Positions 22,801 through 35,169 are shown, counted from the stretch's first letter. The stretch: 64,000 nucleotides of DNA from Hofstenia miamia (GCA_004352715.1 SCFE01000029.1:2071006-2135005), one strand, 5' to 3'. Made by a program: numbers and translations. Notes: a model not told the origin generated them from the sequence alone.

Positions 22801-23430
22801 CAAAAAATTTTATTTTACAACACAAAAAATTTCAAAATTCGATTTGCTAGATTTAAAATACGGAGTTTGCACACCATATTGGTATTATTCTGTTTCTCAG
22901 GGTCTTTCAAAGAGCTGCCCACACCTGGGGCAATGATATCTGGGCGCCACCAAACGTCTTCTAAGATGCTACGAATCTTAGGATTCGGATTTAAATGAAT
23001 GTTAGATTTGGATTTACATTCGAAAAATATTTTAGATTTCAATTTTTACGAATTAATTTCTTTGTTTACGTATAATTAATAATGTGTACAATGTATTTTC
23101 AGATTTGCTCGTGATCAAGTTGCTGCTTTGACCAGCGACAATTAAAATCCGCATTCCAAATTTAGGCGAAAAAATATTCAATGAATTTGAAGTGTTGAAT
23201 TTCATTTGTTTTTAATGATCTATTTCAGTAAGATTCAGATTCGGATTCGAAGATAAATTGATGGATTCTCAGGACCTTAACTTAAACCCACGCCTACTAA
23301 AAAGTTAACAGCTAAAATTATTTTATTCTAAAATTAACTTCTTCATTATTTGCAATATGGCCAACAAATCTCAATTGTATACAACATTAATAATATTTTC
23401 AATTGAAGTATTGCAATATAAGATTTGAGA
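19813..23430. other. AT-rich non-coding stretch
   Basis: No gene supported. Notable bits are TAGGGCTCTGCAAGTACTCG at 21811-21830 (CTCGA-type repeat family) and a perfect 9-base inverted repeat TTAACAGCA/TGCTGTTAA at 22751-22776. The 77-residue open frame at 22703 has no recognisable domain. Confidence 0.4.
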
Positions 23431-23434
23431 GTAA

Positions 23435-23589
23435 AGCACCGTTCAGACTATCGACTTTTATCAGCTTATAAATTATCAGATGAGAATAATTTAGCTGTTT
23501 TGCCAAAAAATCGAATGGAGCGTGCAGACTATCGACTTTTATCACCGATTTCTCGACAGATGATAAAAGTCGATAGTGGGAGCACACCT
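23435..23589 (-). mobile_element. PIF/Harbinger-like MITE, 155 bp, with TAA target duplication
   Basis: Ends are imperfect inverted repeats: left AGCACCGTTCAGACTATCGA, right (reverse strand) AGGTGTGCTCCCACTATCGA, both continuing into CTTTTATC. TAA is present on both sides (23432-23434, 23590-23592), a 3-bp duplication of the TWA type used by PIF/Harbinger elements. It has no coding capacity. The same family, in the other orientation, lies at 37703-38035. Confidence 0.7.
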
Positions 23590-23592
23590 TAA

Positions 23593-24190
23593 TATCTAAT
23601 AATGAACAAAAGATTGCTTTGTCGGTTGAAACCAATTTGATTAGCTGTTAGCAACACATATGCTGTTACAATTAGCAGCAAACGGTGTTAACCCCCGTTG
23701 ATTATAAGTTATAAACGTATAAGTAGTAACTACTTGGCAATGACATAATCTTGTTAATGAATCTTTTTATTTTCAAGTGTTTGGTACGTTAACCTTATCT
23801 CGACCAGGGATAATTTGAAAGAAGATTTGGCATTCATTTCTTACTTTTCCTAAAAGTATATTAGGAAAACGAATTATTAAAAGTGGTATAAAATTTATGA
23901 TAATGTTTTCATTTTATTCAATAAACAATATTTTATTAATTTCATCCTGCGATCGATAAGTTGTTCCGAAAATTTGTATTTATGTTTCACCTATTTATTG
24001 GATATACGTTAGGCGTTTTTGTACTTAGGTATATTTTAGCTATGACCCTACTATGGAATATCGAATTTTTTCTCTTAGTATTCAACCCTATTTAAGCTAA
24101 TCCTGTCAAGTTTCACTGATTGGTGAAAATCCGGGTTAAAATGCAGTTATTGCTTCTTGTGAATTCTAAGAATTAATCTCTGCTCTACAG
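23593..24190. other. AT-rich non-coding stretch
   Basis: Nothing recognisable as a gene or element. Confidence 0.4.
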
Positions 24191-24366
24191 GCTTCATTTA
24201 CTGGGTGTTTCACCAATCCCGCTAATTCACTAACGGGATACTTTTTAACCAGACTTTTCACTAACTGGATGTTTCACCAGATATTTCGCTAGCCTTCAAT
24301 AGAAGCAAAATGTTTATGGTAAAGTGGCAAAGGACATGCATATGATTAAACTTACTAAATTTAATC

Positions 24367-24397
<31 letters not shown>

Positions 24398-24698
24398 NNN
24401 NNNNNNNNNNNNNNNNNNNNNNNNNNNNNNNNNNNNNNNNNNNNNNNNNNNNNNNNNNNNNNNNNNNNNNNNNNNNNNNNNNNNNNNNNNNNNNNNNNNN
24501 NNNNNNNNNNNNNNNNNNNNNNNNNNNNNNNNNNNNNNNNNNNNNNNNNNNNNNNNNNNNNNNNNNNNNNNNNNNNNNNNNNNNNNNNNNNNNNNNNNNN
24601 NNNNNNNNNNNNNNNNNNNNNNNNNNNNNNNNNNNNNNNNNNNNNNNNNNNNNNNNNNNNNNNNNNNNNNNNNNNNNNNNNNNNNNNNNNNNNNNNNN

Positions 24699-24742
<44 letters not shown>

Positions 24743-24960
24743 CACAGTTAAAGTAATTTAGGATTATTTATGTTCAATGTAGTTTTTTTACAAGTTTATA
24801 TATGAAGTAAATTTTAAAAATATATCTTTCATGGATTCGCTAATTGTTGCGTTTTTCACATGTAAAATAAATTTTCGATCGGACAATCAGTTACCGAAGC
24901 ATTCAGTTAGTGAAAGATCGAGTTTGTAAAACATCTAGTTAGTGCAACGTCTGCACCCCT
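24191..24960. repeat. possible inverted-repeat element around a (TA)n gap
   Basis: CACTAACTGGATGTTT at 24259-24274 is inverted as AAACATCTAGTTAGTG at 24929-24944 (one mismatch). Related words (TTCACTAACGGGAT, GTTAGTGAAAGATC) occur near both ends. The middle holds (TA)n tracts and a 301-N gap. Boundaries and target duplication are not determined. Confidence 0.4.
24371..24742. repeat. (TA)n tract with assembly gap 24398-24698
   Basis: Both sides of the N run are pure TA, so the gap is probably a longer TA tract that could not be assembled. Confidence 0.9.
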
Positions 24961-25370
24961 TCATCCCTTACCAATTTCAAAATGGTTAGAAGTTTTGATT
25001 TTTATACGCAATTTTTTTTGAAATAATTACCAAAAAGAACTCACGGTGTTTAAATATCTTCAATGTTGATTTTCGTTGTATTGGCATCACTAGTTATACG
25101 AAGAAAATCATGGATCAATTAAAGGTAGAATTTCTCACGGAGGAATCTATTAAGCATTGATACTTGTTAAGAGTTAAAGCAAATTTATTGCATAATTTAG
25201 TAACAAGAACTACGAACTAACACACAAACAAATGCACACAAGCAAATATAAATATACAAAAATATAAATATGCACCTTAGTTAAAGGGCTTAAAATTTAT
25301 ATAAATTGAGTCCAGGTGCTTAATTCATTTGTAATTCCAATTAATAATTGCTTTTCCAGTAAAATTTCTT

Positions 25371-26830
25371 TTATCTTTTTTTAAAATGTTTATAATTTTT
25401 TTCAGTTTTAATTTCCACATTTAGATTATTCCACAATTTCGAACACATAAATGTAAATGAATCTTTGCGATTAATATTGCTAAAAAGTTTTTTGTTTCTT
25501 TGATTGTGCTTTAAGAAATCATTTAGGAACTTAAAGGAATTTGAGCTATTAACATATTTATGCATTANNNNNNNNNNNNNNNNNNNNNNNNNNNNNNNNN
25601 NNNNNNNNNNNNNNNNNNNNNNNNNNNNNNNNNNNNNNNNNNNNNNNNNNNNNNNNNNNNNNNNNNNNNNNNNNNNNNNNNNNNNNNNNNNNNNNNNNNN
25701 NNNNNNNNNNNNNNNNNNNNNNNNNNNNNNNNNNNNNNNNNNNNNNNNNNNNNNNNNNNNNNNNNNNNNNNNNNNNNNNNNNNNNNNNNNNNNNNNNNNN
25801 NNNNNNNNNNNNNNNNNNNNNNNNNNNNNNNNNNNNNNNNNNNNNNNNNNNNNNNNNNNNNNNNNNNNNNNNNNNNNNNNNNNNNNNNNNNNNNNNNNNN
25901 NNNNNNNNNNNNNNNNNNNNNNNNNNNNNNNNNNNNNNNNNNNNNNNNNNNNNNNNNNNNNNNNNNNNNNNNNNNNNNNNNNNNNNNNNNNNNNNNNNNN
26001 NNNNNNNNNNNNNNNNNNNNNNNNNNNNNNNNNNNNNNNNNNNNNNNNNNNNNNNNNNNNNNNNNNNNNNNNNNNNNNNNNNNNNNNNNNNNNNNNNNNN
26101 NNNNNNNNNNNNNNNNNNNNNNNNNNNNNNNNNNNNNNNNNNNNNNNNNNNNNNNNNNNNNNNNNNNNNNNNNNNNNNNNNNNNNNNNNNNNNNNNNNNN
26201 NNNNNNNNNNNNNNNNNNNNNNNNNNNNNNNNNNNNNNNNNNNNNNNNNNNNNATTCAAAAAATGCATTATAAGATGTATAGCTAAATGACTGAAGCCCT
26301 GTTCAAATAATTTTGCTTTTAAAACGTTAAAATCCATAGAATTGAATGCCTTACTAAGGTCTAAAAATGCAACAGCCGTAGAAAGATTGTTATTTAGGTT
26401 ACATTTTAAATTTTCGGTAATTGAGAGTATGGCATCAGTAGTGCTGAATTTTGGTCTGAATCCAAATTGATGCTCTGATAGAATTTTATTGTCGTTTAAA
26501 TACTTATATATTTGGGCAGCTAAAAGTTTTTCAAAAATTTTAGAAAATGGATGCGTTATGCTTATTGGTCAGTAATTAAATGGATCGAGAGGATCTCCTT
26601 TCTTATATAGTGGTGAGATATCCGAATATTTCAAAACGTTTGGAAAATTATTGTCAATAATACATTGATTGAAAGCTAACAGGATGTATTCTTCGAATAT
26701 ATAAAAGTATTTTTTTATTATGAAATATGGTAGATTACTTGAACCACAAGATTTTGTTGTGTCTAGTCTTTTGACTACTTTCATTAAATCATGAGAAGAA
26801 ATTAAATTAAAATTAAATTAATCGCGAATT
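25371..26830 (-). pseudogene. LINE reverse transcriptase, 5'-truncated, with gap and nonsense codon
   Basis: Read on the minus strand. 26784 down has the RT entry MKVVKRLDTTKSCGSSNLP, then FPNVLKYSDISPLYKKGD and PLDPFNY. A TGA stands where RT families have the Arg of N-Y-R-P-I-S (CGA to TGA), and then reading continues: PISITHPFSKIFEKLL, HQFGFRP, and AFLDLSKAFNSMDF, which carries the first catalytic Asp. The gap 25568-26253 removes the YxDD region. After the gap, 25565-25371 matches the usual C-terminus of CR1/Jockey-like ORF2 (MCSKLWNNLNVEIKTEKNYK, family pattern G-x-K-L-W-N-x-L). No endonuclease part is seen upstream, so the copy is 5'-truncated. It once catalysed target-primed reverse transcription; the stop makes it inactive. 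Confidence 0.8.
25568..26253. other. assembly gap (686 N)
   Basis: N run inside the minus-strand LINE; the missing sequence should encode the RT palm and thumb if the copy is collinear. Confidence 0.99.
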
Positions 26831-28432
26831 GTTTGCATATTTTACATAATTAAATTAAAAACATGTGAATAGTGTATGTATCATTATAAGCGTTAAATAA
26901 TTATTTTTGTGCCCATGGTAAGTCACATTTGTCGGGAATCAAATTATTGTTTATTGATTCTTCTATAAAGACGGTTTGCTGTTCGATAATTTCTTTGAAT
27001 TTAGTAATTTTTTCATATATTATAATTAGTTTTTATCCAACACTAATGGATATCTATATACGTAATCACAAAATTTTCTACAAAATAGTTAATTTGATTA
27101 TAAAATTGTTTGTTGTTGAAGAATTTCTAAGGGCTGAATTTCTGATGATTTATTAACACTGCATCCAGTTATCTTATTTCGAAAAAAGATCCCAAAGTAA
27201 TGTTTTAAAAGTTTTCTACCACTTTATTCAAAATTGATAATCCATGCTGGAAATTGATACATTCTCACATAGTTTTGCTTTTAGAAAGGCTCGACTTATC
27301 TACGTTTTATGTAAATTAGTTTGCTCTGTAAATTGTCACTGCTATTAATTTCGTAAAAAAATCCTATTTTTTCATCTGGTAATCTAATAAATGTAATTTT
27401 TTAAAAAATGGGGACGAACATTTTTCTAATTATTACTGTATTTGATATTCAGTAATCCCTGGTTATACGAAGTCTACATAACTCAGTTTAAGTTCTTTAT
27501 TATACAATAACTTTCGGTTTAGAAATTTTGCAGTGCATAAATTGTATCACATTTTTCAAAATTTTTCCTTTGAAAACTTATTGAATTTTCCAAGTTTATT
27601 CGCTGAGGTTGCCGTAAATGTGTTCAAATTAATATTCGTAAATCAATATTCAAATATTTTACAATCCGAAAATTTGTTTTGATGGTTTAGTATTCTACAG
27701 CTTCATTCGAAATGTTAACTTTGGTTTAAACAAAAAAATAATTTTCAACGTTTAGTGTCATAATAATCCTTATTTCCAATCGAACAAATGCATTCAAGAA
27801 CCATTGTTTCTAACAGATACGTTTGCAAATGAAACTTAAATATAATGAGGTTCCGAAAAGATATCTACATGGTTGTTGCTACGGCAGACAACACAAACAA
27901 TATGACACAACTCTGCAACTATAGTTCTATTTGCTCACTATGTTTGTGTTGTATATATAATGTCACTATTTGCTTTTATCCAGCGTAATTCGATTAAGTT
28001 TCTCCTTAGTGAAGTCCTACAAAGCCCTGCCATTTTTTTCTAAATTGAAGTAATGTATGTAGTAGAGCGGAAGCTTTCAGTCTATATATGCATCAAAATG
28101 TAAATTTTAGGGCATTGATCCTATATGATGGAGTATTACAAAATTTTTGTACATAATTTTTTAGTTAATGTATATACGTACTGTTCAACTATTTTTCCAA
28201 CAGATCTGATGAGATAGTTTTAATTATTTTTTCAATGTTTTCCTGCGATTTTCTCTAATTTCTATTGCGTAGACCTATGTGGTTTATTGTAAATAGTGAA
28301 ATTCCAGTTTTTCTATCGTTTTGTATTTTTTGAACATACAATTGAAGTTTGTTTATGATGTAGGATTATTTTTTTAAACAATTGAGTATATTTTCGGGAA
28401 TATTCAACTTAGTGTATATTTAGTTTTAGGTA
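26831..28432. other. AT-rich intergenic stretch upstream of GTDC1-like gene
   Basis: No gene supported. CAGTAATCCCTGGTTATACG at about 27451 resembles a pogo/Tigger-type terminal repeat, but no partner was found. A TTTTAG just before the start codon at 28433 could be the acceptor of a 5' UTR intron; promoter not identified. Confidence 0.35.
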
Positions 28433-31400
28433 ATGAATATTCTAATTGAGCCGCATTTGTCTGGTTCTCATGCTCTCTTTATCGATACGATAACCAAGAT
28501 TATTCCTAGTGTCACTGTGCTTTCTCTAACTGGTAAGAAATGGCATTGGGCCTCCCGTGTTGGCGCTTTATACTTTGTCCACAAAGTTCCGCCTGGAGAT
28601 CAAATTAAGACCTTGTTCGTTACCTCCGTTTTTAATTTGTCAGAACTCGTTGGGATGAGACCTGATTTGAATATCACTAAAAAGGTTTAAATATTTCTAA
28701 TATTTTTATAGGGTTAAAATATCATGGTGTAATATTTACCTGATTTCCATTACGATAATGAAGGATTTGAGTATTACAATTTTATAATTCTTGAATTTTC
28801 AAAAATAAATTGTGTAGAGCCAGCATTCGCTGTCCATTACTAATGCCCTTGGTTTATAATTCTGTAAAAAATGTCTATTAATGCTTAAAACTAGTTTTTG
28901 TAGATAATCTATTTTCATGAAAATCAGCTGGTATATCCCATTAGAAAGAGCCGCGGTGAACGAGATTTTCAATATGGTTACAACCAAATTATCAGCTGTC
29001 TAACGGCTGACTTAATTTATTTTAATTCAAGATTTAACATGAATTCGTTTATTAGTCATATTCCATCGTATCTTAACGTCGTTCCTGGTATTCAGTTCGA
29101 TTCAGAAGAAATTACAAAAATTGTTATTGCAAAATCGTCTGTGTTGTATTTTCCTATAGATACTGCAGTTCCCGATTTGTTGGAAGTTGTAAGGAAGGAT
29201 GTGCTACAAATCGTTTGGCCTCATAGGTATATGTCTATGTATAAATATTAATTATTATTATATCTCGCCCGCAGTACAGCAAACCTTTATATATTAGGCT
29301 ATACATAGTAGACTATTTGTTTTTTTATACATCTAAATATCTTACACTCAGTATATTTACATAAATATCTGTGGTGTATAATCTTTAAATATCAAAATAT
29401 AACAATAATTTTCATAATTTTTTAGAAAAAAATCTAATATTCGTTTTTAATAAATTTAAGTGAATGATAAAGAAATATGAATATCTAAAATTTTTTCAGC
29501 GGAGAAATATTTATAATTTCAAATTTTAGCTAGAAAATATCTGAAGTGTGCTACTGATCATTGAAAACGGAATCTTGTGTGTTTTTTTCATGTATCCCGT
29601 TTTATCAATGCTTTCCTTGTATTTGATGCCAGTTTAATGTTGACTAGTAGTAATGAATTGTCTGCGTTTTTAAAGTATAATATCTTTCAGTTTTGAAAAT
29701 TGATGGTCGAAAAGGGCTCACATAAATACAAATTTATTTTTTTTCAGGTGGAATAATTCAGCTGTAATTTAGCCTGTACCCAGTTCGGAAAACTCTAAGT
29801 GACTTCATTCTCATTATGGCATTGTCCCCGACAATTATAAGGGTTCAGAGTTATGAGATTATAGTAATCATACTAACTTACTTTATCACAAGGACGCATA
29901 CACACTAGTAATGTGCACTTGCACATCATCATTATCGGGTGAGGGTGCGCTTTTTACTCCACATAATGTGTATATTAACTCTCAACTGCCCAGACATTTG
30001 TTTACAATTTGTGATCCTATCTATAAAATATTTTAAACGCTCATAACTCGTTAAATTCTAACTATCTAAAATCTGTAAGCACCACTGGATATTGAATCGC
30101 CTGTTCTTTCGTTTTTTTCTTAAATTACGATCAATCACTTAGGGGATCCATTTATATAAAGGAAAGTAGTTGAAGCTAGTTGCTTGTGTCATAAGTTTTA
30201 GACCTCTNNNNNNNNNNNNNNNNNNNNNTCGCCTGTTCTTTCGTTTTTTTCTTAAATTACGATCAATCACTTAGGGGATCCATTTATATAAAGGAAAGTA
30301 GTTGAAGCTAGTTGCTTGTGTCATAAGTTTTAGACCTCTTTTTTAAATGAACACTAGGTGTGGGAATGATAATAATAAATGACTTCAATTACTTAAAATT
30401 TGGTAAGTTTTTGCAAAAATCGTATTTTCCAGTGAAAAAAAAGTTATTATTTTTATATACTTCAACCACAGGATGAATCTGTATAACAAATTTTCAACAT
30501 TACCGTGAAGCCCATTTATCCATATGTGTGGCAATATCCTAGTAATCTTAATAGGCTTGGAGAAAGTGCGGACAAAACCGATTGTATTATTAAAGATGGA
30601 TGGGGCATTTAGGGTTAAATATATTTTTTTTCAAAAACAATATTAAATATAGTTTTGAAAATGTTAACATATAATGAATATGATTTGGGTTCGAAATGTT
30701 GCTTAGTAGCAGTAATAAAATTATTTTCTTGGGCCTGAAATAAAGTAATTTTTGTTGGGCTCACTAATACATACATACCCAATTTTTCTTCCATCAATGT
30801 TTAAGAGACGCATCCGTAGCATGCACGGAATGATTTATGTATTTTATTTTTATTCGTTTTGTAGTAATTTAACTTATTGAAATTTAGAATTTTTGCACGG
30901 AGATCCATTTTGCACAGAAACATGGATTTAGTTTTGATGTTTTTTTCTTTCACATTTGTAGTGTACTGTCTCTTACTTGAAGACTTTTAGGCCACCAAGC
31001 CTTATTTAATATTGTGTGTAAATTGTAGACTATGACTGTTATAATATTTTCACTGTCACCCTTCTTAAACAATGCATATAATTAAGTGTAGTAAGGTGTA
31101 TTTAGCTCCGGAATAATGATTTTATATTATTTTTATTAGTCATTACATTAACTCGATATTAGGGGTGTGTGGATATTTTAATAAATTAAAGTATCTTGTG
31201 AACATGTATATTTAAGGTGTGGAAATTGAAAATGCAAGCAGAATGAAGTATGAAGAGCATATAATAAAAACGAAGAAACTATTAAAAAATTTTCAACTTC
31301 AGTTTATCTATGGTCGTTTCAACACCGACTATAAACAACGTTTCCCTAAGAATGCCACGCTTATTTACCATGCAGAGCTTCGTCAATGTTGCTCATTCCT

Positions 31401-32930
31401 TAACTTTGCCCAACACACATAAAATTTAAATGTCGTTAAGATAATAATCTTTACAAGAATTTTAAAACGACTCAATCGATTACTTTCAAAAATAAGAATT
31501 TATGACTGCATTAAACTTTTTGAAATTCTAACGTATATAGTTTTTTTTAGAAATTGGTGTGCTTGTGTTGAAAGTTGTTATATAATACTAACTGTTTAGA
31601 TGGGAGCATGATAAAAATCCTGAATTATTCTTTGAAACGCTTTTCAATTTGAAGGATAATGGTTGTAAATTTTCAGTTTCTGTTTTGGGTGAGTCAACAA
31701 ATGATATTCCCCCAATATTTAAAGAAGCTGAGACAAAATTAAATGAAGAAATTTTACATTTTGGTTATCTTCCTAGCAAAGAAGAATATAATAGAGTTCT
31801 GCTTAATGCCGACGTAGTTGTGTCTACAGCTGACCATGAGTTTTTCGGTGTTTCTGTAATTGAAGCTATTATCAGGTTAATTTTATTATTTAATAGTAAT
31901 AGTAATAATAATAATAATNAAAGAAGATAAGAACTGAGAGTGAAGGAAAGAAGATATACCAGAGTAGGATGGAATCAGAGAGACAAACAAGGTATAGGCA
32001 GAAGGCAATGCATGGAGAATACTGGAAGAACACAGAAAAGTGTGACAGGGAAGAGAGCAACAAGTGGTTAAAGAAAGCAGGGCTTAAAAGAGAAACAGAA
32101 GCATTGATAATGGCAGCACAGGAGCAAGCAATAAGAACAAACTGGGTGAAGAAGCATATAGACAGAAGAGTGGAAGTAAGTGATAAGTTTAGGCTATGTA
32201 AGAAAGAGTGTGAGACAGTAGAACATCTGATAGCAGGATGTGAGAAGTTGGCGCAGAATGAGTATAAGTTCAGACATAACAAGGTAGGAAGAATGGTACA
32301 TTGGAGCTTGAGCAGGCAGCATGGGTTAGAAGCAGGAGACAAGTGAAATGAGCACAAGCCGCAGGGAGCCATCGAGAATGAGAAGGTTAAGATACTGTGG
32401 GACTTCAACATGCAGACAAGCAAGGTGATAGAAGCACGGAGGCCAGACATAGTAGTGATAGACAAAGAGAAAAGATTGGGAACAGTGATAGACATAGCAT
32501 TACCAAAGGACAGAAATGTAGAAAGCAAGGAGAAAGAGAAGATAGACAAGTACATCATCATAATGAATTTTTGCTAATTATCACTATTCAAATAACCTAA
32601 AATCATCATCGCTTACACTTCATTCTTACTTTTTCAATTCAAAAATAGTAGTTCATCTATCGGTTACAAGATCAGATCACATTTAGAAAGTAGTTTTCAT
32701 TCATATTATTTCTACTTTAAATTTTTAGGGGTTGTTATCCTCTCTGTCCAAATCGTTTGGTTTACCCCGAATATTTGGGATCGTCTCATCTGTACTCTAC
32801 ACCTCAGCAGCTCTTCAAAAAATTGAGGCATGCTTGTAATAACCTGGCGTCTTTCAGGAAAGCAACCATTGATTGTAACTTGGAGTTATTTTATAATGTA
32901 AAAGAACAGTATCTGAAGATATTTGAATAG
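28433..32930 (+). CDS. gtdc1: GTDC1-type glycosyltransferase (tRNA-queuosine alpha-mannosyltransferase)
   Basis: Four exons with GT...AG introns and consistent phase: 28433-28684, 28904-29226, 31600-31875, 32729-32930 (stop TAG 32928-32930), about 350 aa. Exon 1 gives MNILIEPHLSGSHALFID with KKWHWASRVGALYF. Exon 2 gives IIYFHENQLVYP, FQYGYNQIISCLTADLIYFN and VLQIVWPHR. Exon 3 gives WEHDKNPELFF, SVSVLGES, LHFGYLPSKEEY and HEFFGVSVIEA (the E-x7-E nucleotide-sugar motif of GT4-type enzymes). Exon 4 gives GCYPLCPNRLVYPEYL and LYSTPQQL. This is colinear with vertebrate GTDC1, which mannosylates queuosine at the wobble base of tRNA-Asp. The long Ser-rich insert ahead of IVWPHR in mammals is missing, so the protein is shorter than the ~458-aa human form. 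Intron 2 holds a contig duplication, intron 3 a LINE fragment. Start is the first ATG in frame and fits the family start. Confidence 0.9.
30097..30339. other. 111-base exact duplication around a 21-N gap (assembly join)
   Basis: 30097-30207 and 30229-30339 are identical by eye and flank the N run 30208-30228. This is the signature of two overlapping contig ends left unmerged. It lies in intron 2 of the GTDC1-like gene and does not affect coding. Confidence 0.85.
31219..31422 (+). other. 67-codon open frame inside GTDC1 intron 2, unrecognised
   Basis: Lys/Arg-rich open frame (KLLKNFQLQFIYGRFNTDYK) after an ATTTAAG acceptor-like site. It has no counterpart in GTDC1 proteins, and the flanking exons join in phase without it, so it is not part of that coding sequence. 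It could be chance or an old insertion. Confidence 0.2.
31893..32566 (+). pseudogene. LINE ORF2 C-terminal fragment in GTDC1 intron 3
   Basis: The frame is open from the N at 31919 through SNKWLKKAGLKRETEALI, AAQEQAIRTNWVKKHID, CKKECETVEHLIAGCEKLAQ and VGRMVHWSLSRQHGLE to a TGA at 32344-32346. It then continues in the same frame as VKILWDFNMQTSKVIEARRP and DIVVIDKEKRLGTVIDIALP to about 32565. This is the zinc-knuckle-bearing C-terminus (C-x-H-C order: LCKKECETVEHLIAGC) of a widespread invertebrate non-LTR retrotransposon. The stop stands where the family has Trp (TGG to TGA). The left side abuts a TAA/TAG-rich microsatellite with an N, and the right side stops before the usual PVVIGALG end. 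The fragment lies in the sense orientation of the host gene. Confidence 0.8.
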
Positions 32931-35169
32931 ATTTTGTTCTATTTCTTTAAATATTTGCATTTGCACAATTATTTGTCTTCAATGCCTTATTCTTGGACTC
33001 ATCAGGTTTTTCGCTTTCATTGCCAGTGTAAACTGGGTTTGATACAGTGGAAAGAGTTACAATATTTAAAAAATCATTTTTCTATTCGTTTATTAATTTT
33101 CTAAATATTAGAATGTTAATCGTCATTCCATACAGGGTTCTAATATAATGTCCCCATGTTAATTAAGAAAGTTCATATAAATTTGGTGAACATTTGTGAA
33201 CGCACATATATTGTTTTTTTGATTTTTTAGCAGTATCTGCATGTTTGAAATGGTTTCAAAATCTTTAGTTTGGATTTTGCAAGCCTAATCGGGTGCAATC
33301 ACGGTTGCACCGAGCCAATTATAACACTGGTTCGAGTGTGTTACTTATATTATATATATTTTTTAACTAATTGATGAATTGCAATAAAAATATGAAGTTT
33401 GACGTTGACTTGTTCTACAATCATTAAGGAATAATTAATTCTTTTCCAATAGGGTTCGTAAATTTCCAAGATTTGGAATACTGCTTCACTTTCATATTTG
33501 CGTTTTATCCATGTTACATGAGAACTTTATTTGAAGTTTTAATTTTAAATTTCTGTAGAATGCCAAAACATCACAAATTATTTTTTAATTGACTTGACCA
33601 AAACTTCCCTTCCACTTTGGTTAATTGCAATTTTTTAAAACAATAGGGGCTGTGCACTGTTCAATATAACTCATTCCTTATTTTTTTATTTATATGCGAT
33701 ATTGAAAACACTAAGCGAGGTATTCCTAAGGAATGTGAGGTGTTGGGAAACGTAACATAAACGTGGCGTGGGATGTGATATAAAAACTTATGGTTTAAAC
33801 AAAGCCACTGCATGATGTTTACGAAATAAAACTATGAAGACCATAATTCATTGAGGAGCCACAAGAGGTAAGTTTTCTACAGCATTATTTATCCGCAACC
33901 CATCAATGTATTTGAGTTTCCGTGGTACTTGTTGGTGTGTATTGTCGAAAAGTACTTCTATAAATTGCTTTAAATAACTAATTGCTTAGTTAATTAAAAA
34001 TCACGTATTTATTTAATGCACAATTTCTCCTTTACTATTTACCTATTGCTATTGACAAGCGGAAATAAGAATTTTAGTCTCAAACCAACACTTCGTTGTT
34101 GTCAAATTTGTATCAAGCCACATAAAGTTTCATAGGTTGTAGTTCTTTGTTAATTGCTCTGACCTCCCCTTTGCAAAATTGCAATTTTTCAAAATGAATT
34201 TGTGAATATAATTGGGGTAGTTTAAGCAAAATCGGGTTATCCTTTTACAGTAAGTGATATTTTTCAAAGACAAATACTGCTTTTATCTTAGTCGCAAATG
34301 TCTTCACTAGTTGCACACTTGTATGTTTTGCACTACAATTCAAAGGAGTGTAAAAAAATTAACATCATTATATAATATAATATCAGTTTGAAGATATGCA
34401 CATAACTAAATTTAAATATTTGTCGTAATATAATTTTTTAGATAAAATTCGGTTCATTTCTCGTGTTTCCTAATAAGAAATACATCTAGATATTGTAATT
34501 GAGTGCGCTAATGTCAAGAAATTTTATTCTCCTTTGCTAAAACCTGAATTGCGATTTTTAATTTCAAATGAATGATAACCCAATTACAAAGTATTGACAA
34601 AAAATGTTTTGAATTTTGTCTTTCTTCTGTTTAGAAAATTGTCGTTTATGTAAAAATTCTTATGGTTATACTCAGCTATATACTTACGTATTTGATATGA
34701 ACTGGCTGACATGTGTTCTATGTTTCTCTTGCCATCTTCAATTCGGTTGACGTTTTCTTTCCAGTGCAATTTTTGCTTTGCAAATATGTTAGAAATCTTT
34801 ACTTTAATCCACTGTAAATTCGCAGATTTTTTGGATTTTCTATACACCAATATACATGTACGTATATGAAACTATTCTACGCATGCGAAACAGCTTTTCT
34901 TATTTATGCAACGATAGCATAACTTCCATATGATATAACCCATTACTATGAGAAGATTATACTATGTATCTATGTTATATAAAGAGAGATCGGCTTCACT
35001 GTGTATGATATATCATATGCTTTTAATTTTATTTGATTATTTTTTAACAGCACTTCAAATATAATGTTTTAAATTATCTGTTCTAGTTGTATTGAATTCA
35101 TAAATATAATTTTATTTTCATCGTTTCTTAGGAAATTGCAAAGGAATTTACAAAATATAACCGTTTTAC
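32931..35169. other. AT-rich intergenic stretch
   Basis: Region between the GTDC1-like gene and the convergent CRT-like gene. The open frames (including an 88-codon minus frame at 34584-34850, Lys/Asn-rich) show no domain. GGTGCAATCACGGTTGCACC at about 33290 is a perfect 7-base hairpin. Confidence 0.4.

Noticed and set aside
24324-26337. Long open frames over the gaps at 24.4 and 25.6 kb
   Set aside because: Made of N and TA tracts; only the short ends belonging to the minus-strand LINE have meaning.
27451-27520. pogo/Tigger-like terminal repeat
   Set aside because: Only one end with a loose match; no inverted partner found.
31219-31422. Extra exon of the GTDC1-like gene
   Set aside because: Flanking exons join in phase without it, it ends in a stop, and the family has nothing similar there.
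33285-33310. Hairpin GGTGCAATCACGGTTGCACC as a small RNA or tRNA arm
   Set aside because: A lone 7-base stem; the surrounding sequence does not fold as a tRNA and shows no promoter boxes.
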